Shown here: piece by piece, positions 8,335-15,916 of the stretch
Layout: every line of letters starts with the position of its first letter
Position numbering within the stretch: the stretch's first letter is position 1
Assembly: GCF_028736155.1 (NCBI RefSeq)
Contig: NZ_CP117879.1
Span: 4,464,001-4,528,000 of the forward strand
Length of the DNA: 64,000 nt
Direction of reading: 5' to 3'
Origin: Flavobacterium sp. KACC 22763
GTDB taxonomy: Bacteria; Bacteroidota; Bacteroidia; Flavobacteriales; Flavobacteriaceae
The notes under the pieces: model-generated
What the model was told of the DNA's origin: nothing
Databases searched by the model: none
Seen by the model: only the letters and a program-made list of their open reading frames with translations
Program-made: the position numbers and the translations under genes

Positions 8335-9969
8335 ATGAGTCATATAAAACCTCTTAAATTATCTGCTTTTGCATTACTTGTTTTAGCAGGTTGCAGCGCT
8401 ACAGTTCAAGCGCAGGTTTCAACTTCAAAAGCATTTATTACAGCACCAGCTGCAGTTGTAAAAAAAGCGCCTCTTAGCGAGAATGAATTAAAAAGATGGA
8501 GTCATCTGGATTTAATCAAAGATTCTATTCCAGGAATGAGCGTTGACAGAGCTTATGCTGAATTACTGCAAGGTAAAAAAGGGCAGAAAGTAATTGTAGG
8601 AATTGTAGATTCTGGTGTTGATATAGAGCATGAAGATCTGCAAGGAATGATCTGGACAAATCCTAAAGAAATTCCAGGAAATGGAATCGACGATGATAAA
8701 AACGGATTTATAGATGATGTTCATGGATGGAATTTCTTAGGAAATTCGGTTCATGAAAACCTAGAAATGACCCGTATCGTTAAAAAAGGTGACGATGGTT
8801 CTGCTCAATATAAAGCTGCTTTGGCACAATACACAGAGAAATATGAAAAAGCGTTAAAGGACAAACAGCAAGTAGATTTTTTACTTGATGTTCACAATAC
8901 CATTAAAAAAGAGCTTAATAAAACAACATATAAAATCGAAGACTTAAGCGCTATTACTTCAACAGACCCAAAAGTGGCAAGAAGTAAAATGATTATGACT
9001 CAGATTTTTACAAACGCAGGTTCAACTTTTGATCCAGAAGCAGATTTTGGAGAATATAAAGAACAAGTTTACGATCAGTTGGATTACAATTTGAATAAAG
9101 ATTATGACGGAAGAAAAATTGTAGGCGACAATCCAGAAGACATTAAAAACAATCATTATGGTAACAATGTTGTTTTTGGTCCAGATAAGGAAAAAGCACT
9201 TCACGGAACTCACGTTGCTGGAATTATTGCTCAAGTTCGTGGGAATAATTTAGGCGGAGACGGAGTAGCGGAAAACGTTGAAATTTTAACTGTTAGAGCC
9301 GTTCCAGATGGAGACGAATATGATAAAGACATTGCTTTGGGAATTCGTTATGCAGTAGACAATGGAGCAAAAGTAATCAACGGAAGTTTTGGAAAAAGTT
9401 TTTCTCCTCACAAACAATGGGTTTATGATGCTATTAAATATGCGGCTAAAAAAGACGTTTTAATTGTTCACGCAGCGGGTAACGATGGTTATAATATTGA
9501 TGAAGCTAAAAACATTAATTATCCAAACGACTCTGAAGACAACGTAAAAGAATTTGCGGATAATTTAATTACAATTGGGGCTATTAATAAATCTTACGGA
9601 GAAACTGTAGTGGCGCCATTCTCTAACTTCGGGAAAATAAACGTAGACGTTTTTGCTCCAGGAGAAGAAATCTATGCAACAGTGCCAAATAATAAATACA
9701 AATACCTGCAAGGAACATCAATGGCATCTCCAAATGCGGCAGGTGTTGCCGCTTTGATTCGTTCTTACTATCCAAAATTAAAAGCAGCTCAGGTTAAAAA
9801 GATTTTAATGGACTCTGGAGTGGCGCTTCCTTCAATGGTTGTTTTGGGTGAAAGTGAAAATCCAGACGAAAAACCAAAAGCGGTTTCTTCTGTAGAATCA
9901 TCAAAAACTGCTAAGATGGTAAATGCTTACAACGCTTTATTGATGGCTGAAAAGATGTCTAAAAAATAA
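8335..9969 (+). CDS. S8 family subtilisin-like serine peptidase, lipoprotein
   Basis: A 544-residue subtilase with the complete triad: Asp92 in VDSGVD, His290 in HGTHVAG and Ser462 in GTSMASPNAAG; the oxyanion Asn is in AAGND. Asp and His are about 200 residues apart, far more than in subtilisin (about 32), so there is a large insertion (about 100-285) rich in Lys and Asp. The N-terminus carries a signal with a lipobox at Cys20 (LVLAGC), followed by a short propeptide-like stretch. There is no T9SS sorting domain, so it is probably anchored in the outer or inner membrane by lipid. It is followed by a hairpin and then by an M1 metallopeptidase gene in the same direction. Confidence 0.92.
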   Translation: MSHIKPLKLSAFALLVLAGCSATVQAQVSTSKAFITAPAAVVKKAPLSENELKRWSHLDLIKDSIPGMSVDRAYAELLQGKKGQKVIVGIVDSGVDIEHEDLQGMIWTNPKEIPGNGIDDDKNGFIDDVHGWNFLGNSVHENLEMTRIVKKGDDGSAQYKAALAQYTEKYEKALKDKQQVDFLLDVHNTIKKELNKTTYKIEDLSAITSTDPKVARSKMIMTQIFTNAGSTFDPEADFGEYKEQVYDQLDYNLNKDYDGRKIVGDNPEDIKNNHYGNNVVFGPDKEKALHGTHVAGIIAQVRGNNLGGDGVAENVEILTVRAVPDGDEYDKDIALGIRYAVDNGAKVINGSFGKSFSPHKQWVYDAIKYAAKKDVLIVHAAGNDGYNIDEAKNINYPNDSEDNVKEFADNLITIGAINKSYGETVVAPFSNFGKINVDVFAPGEEIYATVPNNKYKYLQGTSMASPNAAGVAALIRSYYPKLKAAQVKKILMDSGVALPSMVVLGESENPDEKPKAVSSVESSKTAKMVNAYNALLMAEKMSKK

Positions 9970-9990
9970 ACAATAATACACTATTAATCC

Positions 9991-10016
9991 AATGGAAGAG
10001 TTCGCGCTCTTCCATT
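9991..10016 (+). terminator. Hairpin between subtilase and M1 peptidase genes
   Basis: A perfect 10-bp stem (9991-10000 with 10007-10016) and 6-base loop follows the subtilase stop. It is followed by TTTTCTATTA, a weak U-tract, so it may be a partial terminator or a processing site. It also argues against a start codon for the next gene inside the hairpin at 9992. Confidence 0.6.
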
Positions 10017-10033
10017 TTCTATTACATATTAAC

Positions 10034-11914
10034 ATGCGAAAAATTATTTTACTTTCTTTCCTAAGCTTAGGTTTTAATTCGGCGTTTGCACAAAGCGCCC
10101 CATATTGGCAGCAGCACGCTGACTATAAAATGGAGGTTTCGATGGATGTAAAAAACTATCAGTACAAAGGAAAACAAGAATTGGTTTATACCAACAACTC
10201 TTCTGATACTCTAAAAAAAGTATTCTATCATTTGTTTCCAAACGCATTTCAACCAGGAAGCGAAATGGATGCACGTCTTCATTTTATTAAAGATCCAGAC
10301 GGAAGAATGGTAAACAAAGTAAAACAAGCTGACGGAAAAGAAGTAAAACAAAGCCGTATTGAAACTTTAAAACCTAACGAAATTGGATATTTAAAAATTG
10401 CAAATTTCAAACAAGATGGAGTTACTGCTCAAACAAGAGTTTCAGGAACAATCTTAGAGGTGACTTTGGCAAAACCAATCCTTCCAAATTCTAAAACAAC
10501 TTTTACTTTAGATTTTGACGGACAAGTTCCAGTTCAAATTCGTCGTTCAGGAAGAAACAATTCTGAAGGAGTAGAACTTTCTATGTCACAATGGTATCCA
10601 AAATTAGCCGAATTTGATTTTGAAGGATGGCATGCAGATCCTTACATCGCAAGAGAATTTCACGGTGTTTGGGGTAATTTTGATGTAAAAATTACTATCG
10701 ATAAAGATTACACTATTGGTGGTTCTGGATATTTGCAAGACAAAAATTCTATCGGTCACGGTTACCAAGATGCAGGCGTAACGGTTACCTATCCTAAAAA
10801 AGCAAAAACGTTGACATGGCATTTTATTGCGCCAAATGTTCACGATTTTACATGGGCTGCTGATAAAGAATATACGCATGATATTGTAAAAGGACCAAAC
10901 GATGTTGATTTGCATTTCTTCTACAAAAACAACGAAAAAACGACTGCAAACTGGAAACAGTTAGAGCCTTTAATGGTTAAAGTAATGGATTATTACAACC
11001 AAAGAGTAGGAGCTTATCCATACAAACAATATTCATTTATTCAAGGTGGAGACGGTGGAATGGAGTATGCAATGTGTACTTTAATGCTAGGAAACGGAAC
11101 TCTTGAAGGAATTTTGGGAACAGCTACTCACGAATTAGGACATTCTTGGTTCCAACATATTTTAGCTTCAAACGAATCAAAACACCCTTGGATGGACGAA
11201 GGTTTTACAACGTATATCGAAGACAGTGCTTTGAACGAATTAAAAGGAGACAAAAAAGAAGTAAATCCTTTTATAGGAAATTACAAAGCTTACTATAGTT
11301 TAGTAAATTCTGGTAAAGAACAGCCACAAACAACTCATGGAGATCGTTATGATGAGAACCGTCCGTACAGTATTTCTTCTTATGTAAAAGGAAGTCTTTT
11401 CCTTTCTCAATTAGAATATGTAATCGGAAAAGAGAACGTTGATGCGACTTTAAAAAGATATTTCAACGATTTCAAATTCAAACACCCAACTCCAAACGAT
11501 ATCAAAAGAACAGCTGAAAGAGTTTCTGGAGCGGAGTTAGATTGGTATTTAATAGATTGGACACAAACCTTAAATACGATCGATTACGGAATTAAGGATG
11601 TAGCTGACAATGCAGGAAAAACAACTGTTTCTTTAGAAAGAATTGGAAGAATGCCAATGCCAATCGATTTGAAAGTAGATTATACAGACGGAACATCTGA
11701 AACATTCTACATTCCGTTAAGAATGATGAATTTCATCAAACCAAACCCAAATCCAAACGAAAAGAGAACAGTTTTAGAAGACTGGGCTTGGGCACAGCAA
11801 AACTATAGTTTTACAATTGACAAAAACAAAACGTCAATCAAAAAAATCACGATCGATCCAAGCGGATTAATGGCTGACGTAAAACAAGCAAATAATGTTT
11901 TTGAAGTGAAATAA
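10034..11914 (+). CDS. M1 family zinc metallopeptidase (aminopeptidase N-like)
   Basis: A 626-residue exported gluzincin. The zinc site is complete: His366-Glu367-x-x-His370 (HELGH) followed 19 residues after the last His by Glu389 (WMDEGFTTYIE), the M1 spacing HExxH-x18-E. An exopeptidase-like substrate motif appears as GGDGGMEYAM. The N-terminus from the ATG at 10034, MRKIILLSFLSLGFNSAFAQ, is a standard signal peptide. An earlier in-frame ATG at 9992 would add 14 residues and fall inside a hairpin, so I reject it. The family N-terminal beta domain precedes the catalytic domain. It likely trims peptides in the periplasm, perhaps together with the adjacent subtilase. Confidence 0.92.
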   Translation: MRKIILLSFLSLGFNSAFAQSAPYWQQHADYKMEVSMDVKNYQYKGKQELVYTNNSSDTLKKVFYHLFPNAFQPGSEMDARLHFIKDPDGRMVNKVKQADGKEVKQSRIETLKPNEIGYLKIANFKQDGVTAQTRVSGTILEVTLAKPILPNSKTTFTLDFDGQVPVQIRRSGRNNSEGVELSMSQWYPKLAEFDFEGWHADPYIAREFHGVWGNFDVKITIDKDYTIGGSGYLQDKNSIGHGYQDAGVTVTYPKKAKTLTWHFIAPNVHDFTWAADKEYTHDIVKGPNDVDLHFFYKNNEKTTANWKQLEPLMVKVMDYYNQRVGAYPYKQYSFIQGGDGGMEYAMCTLMLGNGTLEGILGTATHELGHSWFQHILASNESKHPWMDEGFTTYIEDSALNELKGDKKEVNPFIGNYKAYYSLVNSGKEQPQTTHGDRYDENRPYSISSYVKGSLFLSQLEYVIGKENVDATLKRYFNDFKFKHPTPNDIKRTAERVSGAELDWYLIDWTQTLNTIDYGIKDVADNAGKTTVSLERIGRMPMPIDLKVDYTDGTSETFYIPLRMMNFIKPNPNPNEKRTVLEDWAWAQQNYSFTIDKNKTSIKKITIDPSGLMADVKQANNVFEVK

Positions 11915-11935
11915 AGATTCTCAATCTCAAACATA

Positions 11936-11975
11936 AAAAAATCCAAAGCAGGTTTCTGGCTTTGGATTTTTTTTT
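11936..11975 (+). terminator. Rho-independent terminator after the M1 peptidase gene
   Basis: A 14-bp inverted repeat (11936-11949 with 11959-11972) built on ATCCAAAGC/GCTTTGGAT ends in a long T-run. It lies 21 bases downstream of the stop codon. Confidence 0.88.
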
Positions 11976-12006
11976 GCCTGATAAATTTAAAAGAGTTGTA
12001 ATTTTG
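11973..12006 (+). promoter_or_regulatory. Promoter of the Crp/Fnr-family gene
   Basis: TTTG at 11973-11976 and TAATTTTG at 11999-12006 match the Bacteroidota -33 and -7 elements with a 22-base spacer. The -33 box overlaps the T-run of the preceding terminator. The ATG is at 12051. Confidence 0.65.
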
Positions 12007-12050
12007 AAAGAATAGAAGTCTTGTAAATTGAAATTTTAAAACCCAAAAGA

Positions 12051-12635
12051 ATGGAACATTATGAAACTTTAATAAAACATATACAAGATCGAGTAGAACT
12101 TTCTGAGGAAGAAGCCAATCTATTTGTTTCTAATTTTAAAATAAAAAAGATCAAGAAACGACAATTTATAGTGCAGCCAGATTTTGTGGCTAAGTATAGA
12201 AATTATGTGGTAGAAGGCGCTTTAAGAGCATATGTTGTAAATGATGAAGGTCAGGAACACACGATTGCCTTTGCTATTGAAGATTGGTGGATTTCTGACT
12301 ATAATAGCTACATTTATCAGCAGCCGGCCACAATGTTTGTTATGGCTTTAGAAGATGCTGTTTTGCTTCAAATAGATTTCGAAACAGAAGCGAAATTGAA
12401 AATGGCGAATCCGAAATTTGAAACTTTTTTTCGAATTACAGCAGAACGTACTGCCGCATTTTTTCAACGAAGAATTATTACAAATCTCACATCTTCGGCA
12501 GAAGAGCGTTATGACAAATTTATAAACCAATTTCCTTTAATCGCAAATCGAGTACCTCAATATGCATTGGCGTCTTATTTAGGAATGACAACAGAATTTC
12601 TTTCGAAAATAAAAAATAATAAACTGAAAAAATAA
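12051..12635 (+). CDS. Crp/Fnr family transcriptional regulator
   Basis: A 194-residue protein with a cyclic-nucleotide-binding-fold N-terminal half (about 20-115; VEGALRAYVVNDEGQEHTIA and FAIEDWWISDY are typical of the Bacteroidota branch) and a short C-terminal helix-turn-helix (about 165-190, YALASYLGMTTEFLSKIK). It has no cluster-binding cysteines like FNR and its phosphate-binding cassette is degenerate, so the ligand is unknown. A perfect FNR-type palindrome lies 3 bases after its stop, upstream of the SDR gene, which suggests that the SDR gene is its target. Proteins of this class often control stress or small-molecule detoxification genes. Confidence 0.85.
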   Translation: MEHYETLIKHIQDRVELSEEEANLFVSNFKIKKIKKRQFIVQPDFVAKYRNYVVEGALRAYVVNDEGQEHTIAFAIEDWWISDYNSYIYQQPATMFVMALEDAVLLQIDFETEAKLKMANPKFETFFRITAERTAAFFQRRIITNLTSSAEERYDKFINQFPLIANRVPQYALASYLGMTTEFLSKIKNNKLKK

Positions 12636-12637
12636 AC

Positions 12638-12651
12638 TTGAACTAGTTCAA
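12638..12651. promoter_or_regulatory. FNR-type operator palindrome
   Basis: TTGAACTAGTTCAA is a perfect 14-base palindrome with the TTGA-N6-TCAA architecture of Crp/Fnr-family boxes. It lies between a Crp/Fnr-type gene and an SDR gene. Its centre is about 66 bases upstream of the start predicted from a near-consensus -7 element GAACTTTG (12697-12704), a position that would suit an activator. Confidence 0.5.
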
Positions 12652-12729
12652 CCTTATTTCATAATCCACTTCATTTTATAGCACTTTAGCTTGTCTGAAC
12701 TTTGTAAAACAATTTTAAATACAAAGAAA

Positions 12730-13788
12730 ATGACAGCAAATAAAAACACAGCACTGGTTGTTGGCGCAAATGGTGTTATCGGTGCAAATCTTATAGAATA
12801 TCTTTTATCAACGAGCAACTGGGATGTTATTGGATTGTCTCGAAAAGGAGGCACAAATGCACCTAATCTGAAATACATTTCAGTTGATTTACTGGATACT
12901 GAAAACAGTAAAAATCAGTTATCGGAGCTCACAAATATTACTCATATATTTTATGCCGCTTATCAAGATCGTCCATCATGGGCTGAGCTTGTTGAGCCTA
13001 ATCTGAACATGCTCAAAAATGTAGTGGAGGTAATTGAGCCAATAGCTAAAGACTTACAGCATATTAGTCTGATGCAAGGATATAAAGTGTATGGAGCTCA
13101 TTTAGGACCGTTTAAAACTCCAGCCAAAGAAACAGATGCAGGACACATGCCTCCAGAATTTAACATTGACCAACAGCAATATTTAGAAAAAAAGAAAGAA
13201 GGAAAAAAGTGGAATTGGAGTGCAATCCGTCCATCGGTTGTTGGTGGTACAGCAATAGGAAACCCAATGAATCTGGCACTTTTGATTGCTGTTTATGCTT
13301 CAATTTCTAAAGAATTAAATGTTCCGCTTCGATTTCCAGGAAAAGCAGGGGCGTATGATAAACTTATGGAAATGACAGATGCGGGTCTTTTAGCCAAAGC
13401 TACAGTTTGGGCAGCTACAAATCCAGAATGTGCAAATCAGGCTTTTAATATTAATAATGGTGATCTGTTTCGATGGACAGAACTTTGGCCTAAAATTGCT
13501 TCTTATTTTGATATTCCTGTTGCGCCGCCACTTCAAATGGAATTAAAAACAGTAATGGCTGACAAAAAGATTTTATGGGAAAATATTCAGGAAAAACACA
13601 ATTTAGAAAAACACGATTATGAAAAATTAGCCAGTTGGAACTTCGGAGATTTTGTCTTTTCTTGGGACTATGATTTTTTTGCTGATGGAACAAAAGCTAG
13701 ACGTTTAGGGTTTTACGAGTTTATAGATACAGAAGAAATGTTTTTTAGTCTTTTTGATCAATTGCGTCAGCAAAGAATTATACCATAA
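12730..13788 (+). CDS. PRISE-like SDR family oxidoreductase
   Basis: A 352-residue atypical short-chain dehydrogenase. The Rossmann motif GANGVIG follows the first strand (ALVVGANGVIGANL), and LSRKG marks an NADP-type loop. The segment LMQGYKVYGAHLGPFKTP and the WNWSAIRPSVVGG strand resemble the PRISE group (progesterone 5-beta-reductase/iridoid synthase relatives), which reduce activated enones. I chose the ATG at 12730 (MTANKNTALVV); a TTG 39 bases upstream would put unrelated residues before the Rossmann strand. It is monocistronic with a probable FNR-type site upstream. The substrate in bacteria of this branch is not established. Confidence 0.8.
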   Translation: MTANKNTALVVGANGVIGANLIEYLLSTSNWDVIGLSRKGGTNAPNLKYISVDLLDTENSKNQLSELTNITHIFYAAYQDRPSWAELVEPNLNMLKNVVEVIEPIAKDLQHISLMQGYKVYGAHLGPFKTPAKETDAGHMPPEFNIDQQQYLEKKKEGKKWNWSAIRPSVVGGTAIGNPMNLALLIAVYASISKELNVPLRFPGKAGAYDKLMEMTDAGLLAKATVWAATNPECANQAFNINNGDLFRWTELWPKIASYFDIPVAPPLQMELKTVMADKKILWENIQEKHNLEKHDYEKLASWNFGDFVFSWDYDFFADGTKARRLGFYEFIDTEEMFFSLFDQLRQQRIIP

Positions 13789-13886
13789 ATGAAAGGATGT
13801 TTTTTTGAAGTAAATAGAAAAGAAAAAGCACTATATAAATTGATAAAAGGGACTTTTTTTTTAAGGCATAACATTTTTTTGAATAG

Positions 13887-14003
13887 CCTCCAGCTTTAGC
13901 TGGAGGAACAAAAATGAGAATAAGAAAGGCTTTAGCCAAATTTTGATGGTTTGGCTAAAGCCTTTCATTTTTATAACAAAAAACCTCCAGCTTTAGCTGG
14001 AGG
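13887..14003. repeat. Composite REP-like element, copy 1
   Basis: Two identical 20-base hairpins CCTCCAGCTTTAGCTGGAGG (13887-13906 and 13984-14003) flank a perfect 17-bp inverted repeat (13924-13940 with 13950-13966) built on GGCTTTAGCC. It lies between the ends of the converging SDR and threonine dehydrogenase genes. A second copy with the same architecture is at 35914-36032. The GCTTTAGC core is shared by outer and inner hairpins. Confidence 0.85.
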
Positions 14004-14056
14004 CAATTGATTATTTGCTTTATAATGATAGTAAACAAATTGTGCTGAAAAAGAAT

Positions 14057-14995
14057 TTAACTCAAATGTTCAATCATATCTTTTGTCATAGTTTCCAAAT
14101 CAAATTTATGATTCCATCCCCAGTCTTCTCTTGCAGAACTGTCGTCAATACTTGCTGGCCAGCTGTCTGCAATTTTTTGGCGGAAATCTGGATTATAAGT
14201 AATTTCAAATTCAGGAATATGTTTTTTGATTTCTGTAGCAATTTCTGTTGGAGTAAAACTCATCGCAGCCAAATTGTATGAAGAATGAATTTTGATTTCT
14301 TCAGCCGGAGCTTTCATGATGTTAATAGTCGCATCAATTGCATCATCCATATACATCATTGGCATTTTGGTTTCAGATGATAAGAAGCACTCGTATTTTT
14401 TATCTGCAATAGCTTTGTAGAAAATATCAACTGCATAATCTGTAGTTCCGCCGCCTGGAGGAGTAGACCAGCTGATTAAGCCAGGATAACGAATACTGCG
14501 AACATCAACACCATAAATATTATGATAGTATTCGCACCATCTTTCGCCTGCTTGTTTACTGATTCCGTAAACTGTTGAAGGTTCCATTACAGTATACTGC
14601 GGCGTATTTTCTTTTGGAGTTGTTGGTCCAAAAACAGCGATACTTGAAGGCCAGAAAATCTTCTGAATCTTTTTAGCTTTCGCTAAATTCAAAACATGAA
14701 AAAGAGAATTCATATTCAAATCCCAAGCAAAAGCTGGATTTTTTTCAGCAGTTGCAGATAAAAGTGCCGCCATCAGATAGATATCTGTAATCTTATGCAC
14801 TTCGACCAAATGTTCGATCTGATTAAAATCTAAAGCATTGACCACTTCAAAAGGGCCTGAATTCACAACATCAGTATTTAATTTTCTAATATCAGAAGCG
14901 ATAACATTCTCGGTTCCGTATAATTTACGCAGTTTTTGCGTCAGCTCTGTTCCAATCTGACCGCAGGCGCCAATGATCAATATTTTAGGATTCAT
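14057..14995 (-). CDS. L-threonine 3-dehydrogenase, SDR type
   Basis: A 312-residue extended SDR of the UDP-galactose-epimerase-like L-threonine dehydrogenase group, known from cold-adapted flavobacteria. It oxidises L-threonine to 2-amino-3-ketobutyrate with NAD in the cytoplasm. The nucleotide motif GACGQIG is at residues 9-15, an acidic residue (Asp35) ends the second strand as expected for NAD, and the catalytic Tyr143-x3-Lys147 (VYGISK) follows WPSSIAVFG. The full length and the PGLISWSTPPGGGTTDYAV segment fit TDH. A TATATTTG -7 element is at 15026-15019. An epimerase on a sugar nucleotide is the main alternative but less likely. Confidence 0.88.
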   Translation of the reverse strand: MNPKILIIGACGQIGTELTQKLRKLYGTENVIASDIRKLNTDVVNSGPFEVVNALDFNQIEHLVEVHKITDIYLMAALLSATAEKNPAFAWDLNMNSLFHVLNLAKAKKIQKIFWPSSIAVFGPTTPKENTPQYTVMEPSTVYGISKQAGERWCEYYHNIYGVDVRSIRYPGLISWSTPPGGGTTDYAVDIFYKAIADKKYECFLSSETKMPMMYMDDAIDATINIMKAPAEEIKIHSSYNLAAMSFTPTEIATEIKKHIPEFEITYNPDFRQKIADSWPASIDDSSAREDWGWNHKFDLETMTKDMIEHLS

Positions 14996-15018
14996 TTTTT
15001 GATAATTTTTTAGAGATA

Positions 15019-15026
15019 CAAATATA
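15019..15026 (-). promoter_or_regulatory. -7 promoter element of the threonine dehydrogenase gene
   Basis: The minus strand reads TATATTTG, an exact TAnnTTTG match, 24 bases upstream of the ATG at 14995. Confidence 0.6.
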
Positions 15027-15279
15027 ACGTTTTCGCAATTACGCGCACTTTTTTGGAGAATAAATTATAAATTCAATAATTAAAAAGTTTGTTTGTTATA
15101 TTATTCTCTTTTAAAAGTGTGTCTTTGTGCCTTTTTTAAAATCAGTTAAAAATGCCCTGTTTTATTGGAAAAATCACATTTCAAATTATAATGCCGATAG
15201 CCATAAAAAGACAAAAAAATAACCTTGATTTATAGAATCTTTAGCAAAAAACAGAATTCATAATTGTAAATTTACTTCG

Positions 15280-15287
15280 TAACTTTG
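15280..15287 (+). promoter_or_regulatory. -7 promoter element of the lipoprotein-mfd pair
   Basis: TAACTTTG fits TAnnTTTG and lies 20 bases before the ATG at 15308. A TTG at 15264-15266 is a possible but closely spaced -33 element. Confidence 0.6.
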
Positions 15288-15307
15288 CGGTCAAACTATT
15301 TTTATCA

Positions 15308-15916
15308 ATGAAATATCAAATATCTCTTTTTTTGCTTTTAACAACTCTATTATTTTCTTGCCAAAATGAAAATGAAAAGCGCCTTGCAGAAAATGCAAAA
15401 GAAGCGAAGAAGAAAGAAGTTATTTTTAATAATATAAATAAGGGCTGGACTTTTCTAGACGAACCCATTAACGAGATCTCAGAATCACAATTGAATTCTT
15501 GGACAGAATGGCGTGAATTCATGAAAGAAATTGGAGAAAAGCCTCGAAAGACCATTGGCGCGTTTCAGAAAAAATCGGCGGCTATTTCTAAAAAAGCAAT
15601 GGCTTTAAACAATAATATTCCAGCTCAGTTTAACCAGCCTCAAATCAAAAGCCGTATTTCTATTTTAATAACAAAAATTAAAATGCTGGATTTATTTATT
15701 CATTTAAGTAAAATTCCAGATGATAAAGTGGTTTTTTTAATACAGGAAATCAATAAAGAACTGATTTCACTGGAGAGACAAATGGATAAAATTGTCGAGA
15801 AAGCCAAAATTCCTAAAGAACAAGGAGAAGAAGATTTCCTTAGAATGTTAGACACAACACGCGCGATTCCAAATTCGGCACCGCCAGTAGATCCAAATAT
15901 ACCAAGAGTTGAGTAA
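15308..15916 (+). CDS. Lipoprotein of unknown function upstream of mfd
   Basis: A 202-residue predicted lipoprotein: a hydrophobic signal (KYQISLFLLLTTLLFSC) ends at a lipobox Cys18, followed by acidic and polar residues (QNENEKR). The mature part is helical and Lys/Glu-rich with a Pro-rich tail (PPVDPNIP). I do not recognise a domain. It overlaps the mfd coding region by 8 bases, so the two are translated from one mRNA, which is unusual given that Mfd is cytosolic and this product is exported. The same pairing may be conserved in relatives; that would need a neighbourhood search. Confidence 0.75.
   Translation: MKYQISLFLLLTTLLFSCQNENEKRLAENAKEAKKKEVIFNNINKGWTFLDEPINEISESQLNSWTEWREFMKEIGEKPRKTIGAFQKKSAAISKKAMALNNNIPAQFNQPQIKSRISILITKIKMLDLFIHLSKIPDDKVVFLIQEINKELISLERQMDKIVEKAKIPKEQGEEDFLRMLDTTRAIPNSAPPVDPNIPRVE

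Larger units (their letters stand above)
14996..15307. other. Divergent promoter region, TDH and lipoprotein/mfd
   Basis: The 312-base AT-rich region contains a minus-strand -7 element at 15026-15019 for the threonine dehydrogenase and a plus-strand -7 element at 15280-15287 for the lipoprotein-mfd pair. Nothing else is recognisable between them. Confidence 0.6.

Noticed and set aside
9992..10033. Upstream ATG for the M1 peptidase
   Set aside because: It lies at the base of a perfect hairpin and would put 14 residues in front of a good signal peptide.
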